A stretch of DNA of 64,000 bases, taken from the NCBI GenBank assembly GCA_963709875.1, contig CAVPYB010000011.1, forward strand, positions 538,484 through 602,483. The letters run 5' to 3'. Of the stretch, positions 15,664 through 23,829 are shown in pieces; within the stretch, counting starts at the first letter, position 1, and each line of letters opens with the position of its first letter. The notes under the pieces are model-generated. The model was not told the DNA's origin. It saw nothing but the letters and a program-made list of their open reading frames with translations, and ran no database searches. The DNA is from JAQBDA01 sp963709875 (GTDB lineage: Bacteria > Chloroflexota > Anaerolineae > Anaerolineales > UBA4823). A program made the position numbers and the translations under genes.

Positions 15664-16974
15664 CTACCTCTCCGGTGCGCCGTTAGTAATCCAATCAGCG
15701 ATCTGCTGGATCTCGTCGTCGGAGAGCTGCCCAGGGTGACCGCCGGCTAGCTGTACAGTGATTACCGGGCTGTTATCCGGGTCCCCAGGTATGATTGCAG
15801 GACCGGAATTTCCTCCCGCCAGGCTGCTTTCATAGGTGCTCATATCCAGCCCGCCAATCTTCCCGGCGCTGTTATGGCAGATGACACAGCGAGTTCTGGA
15901 ACAGGCTGCCGACCCCGCCTTCCCAGGATGTCAGACCGCCGGGGATGGGGGTGCTGGTAGGGACCGGCGTGGGCAGTGGTGTCGGCGGCAAGGGTACGAA
16001 CACCTCCACATCTTCCGGCGGGGGCACGAAAGCGATGGCTGTCTCTTCATAAGCCACGAAGAAGTACACGCCCACCAGCATGGCAGCAGCAATGAGTGCG
16101 TACACCGGAACATAAATCCTATGTCGCTTGCGCCTGCCTTCCGCCGTGGAGGGCGTCCTGGCCGTGCCTGCCTTGATATCGGCAAGCTCCAGGGGGTGGT
16201 CTTCTACCATCTCGTGCTCGTCGATAAACCCGGTGTACATGCTCTTGTTGAAGGTGCGTACCAACACGTTATAGAAGTGCCACAAGATGATCGCTGCGAC
16301 TGCCAGTACAGCCTCCCAGCCATGCGCTGCTTTGGCTGCCGGGATGATATCACCGGGGAGGAATTTGGTGGTGGCGATCGGGTTCCACATCATGAAGCCG
16401 GTGATCGCCATCAGGACCGTGCCCCACACCACTGCCCAGTACTCCATTTTCTCCTCATAGCCGTAGCGCCCTTGCTGGGGACGGGTCTTCGAGAAACCGA
16501 AATTGTATTTCAGGGCTTGCCATGCGTTGCGGAAATCGAGCAGGTAGGGCAGCATATCCGGACGGTCGCGTCGCACGTACAGCTTGTAGCCTAATGCACC
16601 GATATGGTACACGACGGAGAGCATGGTGAGCGTGGCGGCGACATGGTGGATGACGCGCACGTTTTCGATGCCTCCGATAGCTCGCACCAGGGCCTCTGAG
16701 AGCGGGTTTTGGGCGAACTTCTGGATCAGACCGGTGATCGCCAGCGCGGTGAAGCTGAGCATGAACACCCAGTGCTCGATACGGCTGGCAAGCTCGAAGC
16801 GCAGGTAGCCTTTCTTGGGATCATAGCGAACTGCATCCGCGCGCTGCCGCTCACCTGCTCCTCGCTGCTGGATACCTCAACCGCTTCCTGCCCTGGGGTA
16901 GTGTCTTCTATCTCTGGCATATCTAGCGGAGTATTGTCGTCTGCAGCCGGGACTGCCTGGATGTCATCATTCAT
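15664..16974 (-). CDS. Cytochrome b561-type membrane subunit fused to a cytochrome c domain (frameshifted)
   Basis: The reconstructed protein (~436 aa) reads through two indels, near 16843 and 15895. The N-terminus is an acidic cytosolic tail (~45 residues), then RYDPKKGYLRFELASRIEHW leading into four to five helices with the His pairs expected for a b-type diheme cytochrome (RIEHW, IHHVAATL, VYHIGALGY, AAHGWEAVL, LWHFYNVLV). A further helix and a Pro/Thr-rich linker (PLPPTPLPTPVPTSTPIP) follow. In the other frame the C-terminus continues as a c-type domain with one CVICH heme site and a helical DDEIQQIADWI end. It overlaps the nonaheme gene by 8 bp and is the last gene of that operon. Role: electron exchange between quinone and periplasmic hemes. 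Confidence 0.8.
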
Positions 16975-18082
16975 GGGTTCTCTCCCTGCGGCGGTTGATC
17001 AGGCGCCGACCGGCATCGGAAAATACGAACAGCGCCATGCCACCGAGCAAGGTGGGGATGAAGATATAGTAAAAGAGAGTAATGTAATAGATCAGCGGGT
17101 ATCGCTCAGGACTGGGCTCGTAGTGTCCAAGCCAGGCGCTTGAGAAATTGGCCGTCGCGTCGGGGTGGCACTTCTGGCAGGTTGACAGGATGTTTTCCTG
17201 GATGACTTTACTGTTCGGGTCATCTGTCTTAGCGATATCGTGCACACCGTGACAGTCCACGCAGACCGGCTTGTTGGTCTCCTGTCCCGGGATCTCTGCC
17301 TCGAACATCACCGTCGTGCCGTGGAAGTCGCTCAGATAGCTGTCCAGCACATTGGTGCTCAGCCCGTACTTGCCCATCAGCTCAGGGTCGGTGTGGCAGC
17401 CGGCGCAGATCTGGGGTGAGCTGAGGTGGAACTGCGGGTCGGCAGGTCCGCCTATATCGTGTACGCCATGGCAGTTTGTACAGCTGGGGACATCCGGGTT
17501 GCCTTCACCGATCAGGGCTGCTCCGTGCACGCTGTCTTCATAGATGGCATATATCTGGGAGTGGCAGTTTTCGCAGGTTTGCGGGATCGCAGAGCGAGGC
17601 TTGTCTTTGAATGAGTGTGTGTTGTGAGCGCCGTGACAGTCCGTGCAGACGGCCGCGTTCAGGTTGCCGGCATCGATGGCATCAGCGTGTACGCTGCCGA
17701 TGTAATCGTTATGCACACCCTGGTGACAGCGCTCGCAGGACTGGTTCTGGTGGATGCTGATCTCGCGCAGCGTATTGCCCGCCAATGGAGGGTGTGGATA
17801 GCCTGTGAAGTCGGTGTGGCACTGCACGCAGGCGTAGCCGTTCGAGCCGTGCACGCTGTTTTCGAATATCTCTGGATCAACGGTCAGGTAAAAGACCTCA
17901 CCTGATGGCAGCGTGATCGTCTGGTCCGGTGCGCCGTGGCACGCCAGACAGTCCTCGTTGGCAACCCCCGGCTCCGGCGGCGGGTTGGTCTGGGCGGATG
18001 CCACACCGACCGCCAGCAGCAGGCTGAATAACAGGCTGATGCCCAGTGCGGCAGTGTAGGCTGCAAAGCGATAAGCTCTCAA
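16967..18082 (-). CDS. Nonaheme cytochrome c with C-terminal membrane anchor
   Basis: A 371-residue protein with an N-terminal signal peptide (cleavage probably after ASAQ) and nine CxxCH sites: CLACH, CVQCH, CERCH, CTDCH, CENCH, CTNCH, CAGCH, CVDCH and CQKCH. Numerous extra histidines (SVHG, GVHN, GAHN, GVHD) are plausible distal ligands, as in NrfB/NapC-like and octaheme families. One C-terminal helix (~residues 333-353) with the tail RRLINRRRERTHE anchors it, so the hemes face the periplasm. The frame is intact. It is the middle gene of a minus-strand operon between a collagen-repeat octaheme lipoprotein and a cytochrome b561 fusion, so it could bridge the membrane cytochrome to the outer carrier. 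Confidence 0.9.
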   Translation of the reverse strand: MRAYRFAAYTAALGISLLFSLLLAVGVASAQTNPPPEPGVANEDCLACHGAPDQTITLPSGEVFYLTVDPEIFENSVHGSNGYACVQCHTDFTGYPHPPLAGNTLREISIHQNQSCERCHQGVHNDYIGSVHADAIDAGNLNAAVCTDCHGAHNTHSFKDKPRSAIPQTCENCHSQIYAIYEDSVHGAALIGEGNPDVPSCTNCHGVHDIGGPADPQFHLSSPQICAGCHTDPELMGKYGLSTNVLDSYLSDFHGTTVMFEAEIPGQETNKPVCVDCHGVHDIAKTDDPNSKVIQENILSTCQKCHPDATANFSSAWLGHYEPSPERYPLIYYITLFYYIFIPTLLGGMALFVFSDAGRRLINRRRERTHE

Positions 18083-18110
18083 GTACTTACCTCCGAGGGA
18101 TTATCCTGGT

Positions 18111-19421
18111 CTAAGGTGATGCCGGTGTGCGGTCGTGATAGCCGGTCGCGTTCTCGATCAGCTCTTCATCGGTCTTCGGAGAGCCCAGACCGGAGCCATG
18201 GCAGTGGCGGCAGGCATAGTTCAAACCGATCTGTGAGTAGACGACCTGTGTCTCGCTGCCATCCGCATTTGCCACCGTTTCGAACTGCTCGATCTGGGTC
18301 GGATCGATCGCCATCAGGTGGGTGCGGATGTCGCCGGTGAACTTCTCGGCATCTCCCCAGGCGCTCTTGACAATACGCGGCATATGGCACTCGATGCAGT
18401 CGAAGCCCATCACCTGATGCACGGGGTTGTTCTGGTTTTTCGCCTGCTCGAAGTGGCAGTTCTCGCACTGGGTGCGGGTAGTTTGCTCGCCTGCCTGGCG
18501 CAGCTGGATGACGCCTTCGTGCGGGTCGTGGCAGACCACGCATTGGATCACGACATGCTTACCCTGGAACAGCTCTTCGTACTGCTCGTGGTGCTGGATA
18601 AAACCGCCACTGGCATTGACCTCTTCCACATCTCCGCGCCGGTGGCATTCCCCGCACTTCTCGGAATCGCGCTCGATCTTCATATCGATGCCGGTCGGGT
18701 TGCTGGTATGCAGGCTGCCCGGACCGTGGCATTCTTCGCAGCGGATGCCTTCCTGTGCCCAGGTGCCGACCAGTCCAGGCAGTCCATCCTGGTTGCCGCC
18801 AGGCTGATAGCCGGTGGTGTGGCAGGAGCCGCAATCATAGGGCAGCTTCTCATCCCCGGAATGGTACTTTACCCACCCGGCGTCCATGTCGATATCCGGG
18901 TTGGCGAAGTTCCACTGGTTGAGATATTCACTGTTACCGGTCTTACCAGGTTCGTCGGTAACGATGTAGCCTTCATTGTCGACGAAGCGTGCTTTCCAGT
19001 TATAACCGCCGATGACGAAAAGGATATCGTCCCAGGTCCAGCCTTCCGGCAGCTCGGTAAGCTCGGTGAATGGGTATTCGGGTGGCTGCCCGTCCGTGAT
19101 TTTATTCAGCTTCCACGGATGGCCGGATTTCATATAGACTTCATAGATCTCGTTATGACAGCCCGCGCAGGTCGAGTCCCCGACATACGCAGCGCTCCCA
19201 CCAGCCCCACCTGTGCTTGCTTCAGCGGCACCACCAGCCTCACCGGTTTGACCGGCAGGTCCGGCAGGTCCTTCTTTTCCAGGCGGACCCTGGGGTCCCT
19301 CAGGACCGGCAGGTCCGGCAGGTCCAGGGGGACCGGCGGGTCCTTCGGCACCGGAACAGGCCGTAAGCAGCGAAAGTGCCAGCAGAAGAACACTGAGTAC
19401 GAATATCCATTTATATTTCAT
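18111..19421 (-). CDS. Octaheme cytochrome c lipoprotein with collagen-like repeats
   Basis: The lipoprotein signal ends in LLTAC (Cys22). Directly after it come twelve G-x-y collagen triplets (about residues 27-62; GPA, GPP, GPE, GPQ, GKE). A Gly/Ala linker follows, then eight CxxCH motifs: CAGCH, CGSCH, CEECH, CGECH, CVVCH, CENCH, CIECH and CRHCH. A Trp-rich segment between the first two hemes (WTWDDILFVIGGYNWKARFVD) resembles that of multiheme families with a structural insert. GAGGAG precedes the ATG. First gene of its operon. The collagen-like stalk could trimerise or extend the heme domain away from the lipid anchor; this is inference. Frame intact. Confidence 0.9.
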   Translation of the reverse strand: MKYKWIFVLSVLLLALSLLTACSGAEGPAGPPGPAGPAGPEGPQGPPGKEGPAGPAGQTGEAGGAAEASTGGAGGSAAYVGDSTCAGCHNEIYEVYMKSGHPWKLNKITDGQPPEYPFTELTELPEGWTWDDILFVIGGYNWKARFVDNEGYIVTDEPGKTGNSEYLNQWNFANPDIDMDAGWVKYHSGDEKLPYDCGSCHTTGYQPGGNQDGLPGLVGTWAQEGIRCEECHGPGSLHTSNPTGIDMKIERDSEKCGECHRRGDVEEVNASGGFIQHHEQYEELFQGKHVVIQCVVCHDPHEGVIQLRQAGEQTTRTQCENCHFEQAKNQNNPVHQVMGFDCIECHMPRIVKSAWGDAEKFTGDIRTHLMAIDPTQIEQFETVANADGSETQVVYSQIGLNYACRHCHGSGLGSPKTDEELIENATGYHDRTPASP

Positions 19422-19464
19422 TCTGCATACTCCTCACTGTGATGATTGCAGGCATGGGACAACC

Positions 19465-19483
19465 CACCCATGTCGAGTGGGTA
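19465..19483. promoter_or_regulatory. Candidate operator upstream of the cytochrome operon
   Basis: CACCCAT-GTCGA-GTGGGTA, an imperfect inverted repeat with the same 5-base spacing as the site at 11182; an overlapping exact repeat is ACCCAC/GTGGGT. It lies 44 bp before the octaheme lipoprotein start and on the other side faces the XRE-cupin regulator. A TATAAT at 19601-19606 is a possible -10 for the regulator. Confidence 0.4.
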
Positions 19484-19686
19484 TTATATCCTATTTATGA
19501 GCACTGGATTAATGTCGATCATCAGGTTCTCGCGCTGACAGATGACATGTATATGCACGCGAGATTTAAAGGTTGAGTATTACTACGTGCGAAATAATTG
19601 TATAATATGTAGGAACGTCAATCTAAAACAGCCAGGACAATGTGCTGCGGCATAGCTACACCACCAGGATTGCAAGGAGGTGCGGG

Positions 19687-20319
19687 ATGGATTTGGTGGA
19701 ATCAGGGGTGACGGCGGTAGATGTGGGCGGGAGACTGCGCGAGCTGCGCCAGGAACGAGGCATGTCGATGCGTGCGCTTGGGCGTGCCAGCGGGCTTTCC
19801 ACCAATGCCTTGAGTATGATCGAGCGCGGGAAAACGTCGCCTTCAGTCAGCACCTTATATAAGGTATCTGAAGCGCTGGGGGTACCCATCACGGCTTTCT
19901 TTCGCCTCGAGCCGCCTAAAGAAGAGGTAGTTTTCCGCAAAGCCAATGAGCGCCGCCGGGTGCCCTTCCCGCGCGGTGTTTGGGAGGGTCTTGGCGGAGA
20001 ATTGTTCGTGGGTGGTCTGGAGCCGTTCCTGCTCACGTTGGAGCCAGGTGCCAGCAGCGGGCGCTTCGGGATGCTGCACAGCGGTCACGAGTTCGTGCTG
20101 TGCCTGGAAGGCAGCCTGGAATATGAGGTAGAAGATGAACGCTTCATGCTCGAAGCTGGCGACAGCCTGCTCTTCGCTGCCCAGCTGCAGCACCGCTGGC
20201 GCAATGCCGATAAGAGCACCTGCCGTGTGGTGATCGCCCTCACCTGTTTCGAGCGTGGCGAGAGCCCGACCGAGTTCCATTTTGCTCCCAAGGGCTCTGA
20301 AGACGGTGACTCTAGGTAG
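19687..20319 (+). CDS. XRE-family transcriptional regulator with cupin sensor domain
   Basis: A 210-residue two-domain regulator. The N-terminal helix-turn-helix (about residues 10-65) reads LRELRQERGMSMRALGRASGLSTNALSMIERGKTSPS, a textbook HTH_3. The C-terminal cupin_2 barrel (about 125-200) includes HSGHEFVLCLEGSLEYEVEDE and GDSLLFAAQLQHRWRN, with histidines able to bind metal or ligand. Such proteins (PuuR/SutR type) sense small molecules such as polyamines, amino acids or sulfur compounds. The start at 19687 is supported by AAGGAGGTG at 19674-19682; an upstream in-frame start lacks such a site. It is divergent from the multiheme operon with a shared 265-bp promoter region, so it may regulate that operon. 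Confidence 0.9.
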   Translation: MDLVESGVTAVDVGGRLRELRQERGMSMRALGRASGLSTNALSMIERGKTSPSVSTLYKVSEALGVPITAFFRLEPPKEEVVFRKANERRRVPFPRGVWEGLGGELFVGGLEPFLLTLEPGASSGRFGMLHSGHEFVLCLEGSLEYEVEDERFMLEAGDSLLFAAQLQHRWRNADKSTCRVVIALTCFERGESPTEFHFAPKGSEDGDSR

Positions 20320-20334
20320 AAATAAACCGCAGCG

Positions 20335-21663
20335 CTATTTCCAGGACCAGAACGCCATATCTCCGGATGCGATCCGGGAGAGTGTGCCCGATCCCGTGTC
20401 GATCGCGTAAACTCCCGGCGTGCCTTGCTCATCCAATGTTGTAACGACCAGTGCCTGGCTGTCGGGCGACCACAAGCGGTTCGAGCGTTGGTACTGGTCG
20501 TAGAATGGGAGCAGTCCCAGGAAAGCCTCACTGGGGTCGAATGTAAGCAAATGGCGGCTCGCTCCTGATTCGACATCCATTACACTCAATTTGAGATAGA
20601 TCGCTGCAGGTTCTTGCAGCTTATAAGATACATCCTCGCCGGATCTGGTCAGCGTTGGCTCGAATATGGCTAACTTGCGGCTGTCTGGCGACCAGAAGAA
20701 GGCGGAGATAAAACCGGTCGATAGCAGCCTCTCCTCGCCCGGTCGAGATGGATGGTGTAGGAATAGGTCTCGCTCTAAGCGATCGGACGCAGGGATTGAG
20801 TATGCCAGGCTGCTCCCGTCCGGCGACCAAGAGAACGCCGTCAGACCTCTGCTTGTGGCGATCGTCTGCTGCTCACCGCTCTCCCGCTCCAACAAAACCA
20901 GGTCAGATCCATCATCCATCTCGGCTGCCAGGGCGATGAACCTGCCATCCGGTGACCACGCCGGAGCCTGGAACGACCCAGGGCGCAGGTCCACATCCTG
21001 GCTGGAGGGGGTACCATCCAGAGCCAGGTAAGCCAGCTTTGCATCCGGGTTGACCGCCACAGACCCGCCGGTGTGGATAAAGATTTCATTCTCTACTGGC
21101 GACCAGTCCCAATAGAAGGGCTGCCCGGTCGCCACCAGCTGGCTCCCGCTGCCATCCGCGGCTGCCAGGTGCAGCGCCAGCGCACCTGCGCCTTCGGCGC
21201 TGCCCAGGAAGCTGAGCTGCCGGCTGTCCGGTGACCAGAAGAGATAGAAGGGAGCATTCTGGTCGCTGCTGAAGATCGCCTCCGCCGCTGAGCCGCGGCT
21301 GGTATCTGCGTTCAGCACCCTGGCACGCTGGCCCACCCCGCCCAGATCGCTGAACTCGACGAACGCAAGCTGCCGTCCATCCGGCGCCCAGGTGGGGTAG
21401 CGATAAACCAGGCTGTCCTCACCCTCCGCCGGGCTTGGGTTGGCATCCTGGGTGATCGTCTGGACATTCTCACCCTGCCGGTCGATGGTATAGATATTGC
21501 CATCCAGCCCAACGTAAACGATCAGGTCGTTCCCGGCTGACCCAGGCGCTTCCGAGCGGATGCGCCCAGCCAGATCTGTTGCCAGCTTGCACGACAGTGT
21601 CAGGCTGGCAAGGATCAGGGTCAGGAATAGGGCCCGCGGAGAAGTGAATGCTCTGGCTCTCAT
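20335..21663 (-). CDS. TolB/PD40-type beta-propeller lipoprotein
   Basis: A 442-residue exported protein. The signal ends in the lipobox LTLSC, so it is lipid anchored outside the membrane. Repeated WSPDSRQL/WAPDGRQL/WSPDGSSLAYS units (at least six) are PD40 blades of a beta-propeller like that of TolB. No enzymatic residues are seen; the fold usually binds proteins or glycans. It converges on the XRE-cupin gene with only 15 bp between stops. A similar but larger propeller protein lies at 50.4-53.7 kb. Frame intact. Confidence 0.85.
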   Translation of the reverse strand: MRARAFTSPRALFLTLILASLTLSCKLATDLAGRIRSEAPGSAGNDLIVYVGLDGNIYTIDRQGENVQTITQDANPSPAEGEDSLVYRYPTWAPDGRQLAFVEFSDLGGVGQRARVLNADTSRGSAAEAIFSSDQNAPFYLFWSPDSRQLSFLGSAEGAGALALHLAAADGSGSQLVATGQPFYWDWSPVENEIFIHTGGSVAVNPDAKLAYLALDGTPSSQDVDLRPGSFQAPAWSPDGRFIALAAEMDDGSDLVLLERESGEQQTIATSRGLTAFSWSPDGSSLAYSIPASDRLERDLFLHHPSRPGEERLLSTGFISAFFWSPDSRKLAIFEPTLTRSGEDVSYKLQEPAAIYLKLSVMDVESGASRHLLTFDPSEAFLGLLPFYDQYQRSNRLWSPDSQALVVTTLDEQGTPGVYAIDTGSGTLSRIASGDMAFWSWK

Positions 21664-21789
21664 CGTCCAGGAACGTTATCACACCTTCCCGGAATTATCA
21701 ACTCCGTGCTATAATTGCGCGCATTATGCAAACGGAATGAAGCACCGCAGCCCGAAATCGAACGCAAATAATAACGATAAGGATAATAA

Positions 21790-21891
21790 TAATCGCACCC
21801 ATCGGGCGGGATGGTGCAGTTACCCGGTTCCTTGAACCGCTAAGTGACCCTAAGATCGCCCGACGCAGCCTGCGAAGGGCGATTTATTTTT
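21790..21891 (+). promoter_or_regulatory. Switch-like attenuator leader of aspS
   Basis: A strong intrinsic terminator lies just ahead of aspS: ATCGCCC (21855-21861) pairs with GGGCGAT (21877-21883), with an inner CGCA/TGCG stem and a TTATTTTT tail (21884-21891). Upstream are hairpin P1 (GCACCCAT/ATGGTGC, 21795-21817) whose loop contains CGGGCGGG, and P2 (CGGTTC-CTT-GAACCG, 21825-21839) closed by GTTAC/GTGAC. TCGGGCG in P1 (21802-21808) is exactly complementary to CGCCCGA (21857-21863), the left arm of the terminator, so P1-loop pairing and termination exclude each other. No T-box UGGNACC sequence is present. Ligand unknown. Confidence 0.6.
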
Positions 21892-21902
21892 GGAGGAGAA
21901 AG

Positions 21903-23673
21903 ATGTACAAGACACATAGCTGCGGCGAGCTGCGCCTGGAACACGTCGGGCAGTCGGTCACCCTGGCAGGCTGGGTGAACCGCCGCCGCGACCATGGTGG
22001 GGTCACTTTCATCGACCTGCGCGATCGCTTTGGACTGGTGCAGGTGGTGGCGGACCCGCAGATCTCGCCCGATGCTCACCAGACGCTGCTGCCGGTGCGC
22101 ATGGAATGGGTGGTACAGGTGCAGGGAGTGGTGCGCAAGCGCCTGGAGGGCATGCAGAACCCGCGCCTGGAGACCGGTTCAATCGAGGTCGAAGCCCGCC
22201 AGGTTGTGGTGCTCAACCCTGCCAAACCAACACCCTTCTTGATCAGCGGCGAGGATGAGGTAGACGAGCACACACGCCTGCGCTACCGCTACCTGGACCT
22301 GCGCCGCGAGCGCATGCGCCGCAACCTGACCCTGCGCCACAAGGCGGTCAAGTTCATCCGGGATTATCTGGATGAGCAGGATTTCTTGGAGGTCGAGACG
22401 CCCATCCTGTTCAAGACCACCCCGGAAGGGGCGCGTGACTACCTGGTGCCCTCGCGCCTGCACCCGGGAGAGTTCTACGCCCTGCCACAGTCCCCGCAGC
22501 AGCTCAAGCAGCTGCTGATGGTGGGCGGGGTCGAGCGCTATTTCCAGATCGCGCGCTGCTTCCGCGACGAAGACCAGCGCGGCGACCGCCAGCCGGAGTT
22601 CACCCAGCTCGACCTGGAGATGTCCTTCGTTAGGCGGGATGATGTTATGGCACTGGCAGAGGATCTTTTCACCCGCCTGGTAGCCGAGGTCGTACCGCAC
22701 AAGAGGCTGATGAGCGCACCCTGGCCGCGCCTGAGCTACCAGGAGGTCATGCAGCGCTTTGGCAAGGACAACCCCGACCTGCGCTTCGGCATGGAGTTGG
22801 TGGACATCACTGACCTGGCGCAGGGCTGCGGCTTTAGCGTGTTCGAGGTGGCGGTTGCTGGCGGCGGGCACGTGCGCGGGCTGAACGCCCGCGGCCTGGG
22901 CGATTACAGCCGCAAGCAGATCGACGAGCTGTCCGAATACGTCCAGAAGTTCAAAGCCGGAGGTCTGGCCTACCTGGCGCTGACCGCTTCCGGCGAGCAG
23001 CGCTCCTCGTTCGCCAAATTCCTGACGGATGACCTCCTGCAGGAGCTTAAAGATAGGCTGGAAGCGCAGCCCGGCGACCTGCTCCTCTTCGTCGCCGATA
23101 AGCCGGCGGTGGTCTTCGAGAGCCTGGGACGGCTGCGCGAGATGCTCGGCGACCGGCTGGGGCTGCGCGATCCGGACGTGCTGGCGTTCTGCTGGGTGAT
23201 CGACTTCCCCTTCGTGATGTGGAACGAGGAGGAGAAGCGCTGGGACCCCAGCCACCACCTGTTCACCGCCCCGATGGTCGAGGACATCCCCCTGCTGGAG
23301 AGCGACCCCGGAACGGCGCGCGGCCAGCAGTACGATATGGTGCTGAACGGCAACGAGGTGGGCGGCGGCTCGATCCGGATCCACGACAGCCGAGCTGCAG
23401 GCGCAGGTGTTCGAGCTGATCGGCCTGGACCCCGAGGTAGCCAGCCAGCGCTTCGGGCATATGCTGGAGGCCTTCGAGTACGGCATTCCGCCGCACGGCG
23501 GCATCGCGCCGGGTATCGACCGCATCTGTATGCTGCTGGCGGACGAGCCTAACATCCGCGAGGTGATCGCCTTCCCCAAGAACCAGGCTGCCCGGGACGT
23601 GATGGCGGACGCGCCCTCACCCGCCGAGCCCGCCCAGCTCAAGGAGCTGCATATCGCGTTGGGAAAAGATTAA
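21903..23673 (+). CDS. aspS: Aspartyl-tRNA synthetase (frameshifted)
   Basis: Charges tRNA-Asp (or tRNA-Asp/Asn). The N-terminal OB-fold anticodon-binding domain begins GWVNRRRDHGGVTFIDLRDR, then class II motif 2 FRDEDQRGDRQPEFTQLDLE and the QSPQQLKQ active-site loop; a bacterial-type GAD insertion domain follows, and motif 3 GIAPGIDRICMLL is near the end. A one-base insertion near 23389-23391 breaks the frame between GGGSIRIHDS and ELQAQVFELIG; joined length is ~590 residues, normal for bacterial AspRS. GGAGGAG lies upstream. Expression appears controlled by the attenuator directly before it. asnS follows, so this AspRS need not be non-discriminating. Confidence 0.93.
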
Positions 23674-23829
23674 CCGCTGAGAGCGCAGAGTTCGCAGAGA
23701 TTTATTATATTTGAGATAAGGTGATGATATTCTCCTGAGTAATGATATAAATACCTTAGAGTCCTTGGTACCTTGGTGGTAAAAAATCCACGATCATCCG
23801 TGTGATCCGTATCCTAAAAGGAATAGTTT

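Noticed and set aside
15486..15686. Short plus-strand ORF in the intron as a protein gene
   Set aside because: It crosses domain V and VI of the intron and has no reverse transcriptase or maturase motif.
21802..21863. aspS leader as a tRNA gene
   Set aside because: The arms do not give a cloverleaf with D and T loops, and no GGTTCGANTCC motif is present.
21790..21891. aspS leader as a T-box riboswitch
   Set aside because: The antiterminator consensus UGGNACCGCG and a specifier-loop stem I cannot be found; kept as an unassigned attenuator.
22179..23642. 487-codon minus-strand ORF opposite aspS
   Set aside because: It is antisense to a clearly conserved AspRS; its composition reflects the high third-position GC of the sense strand.
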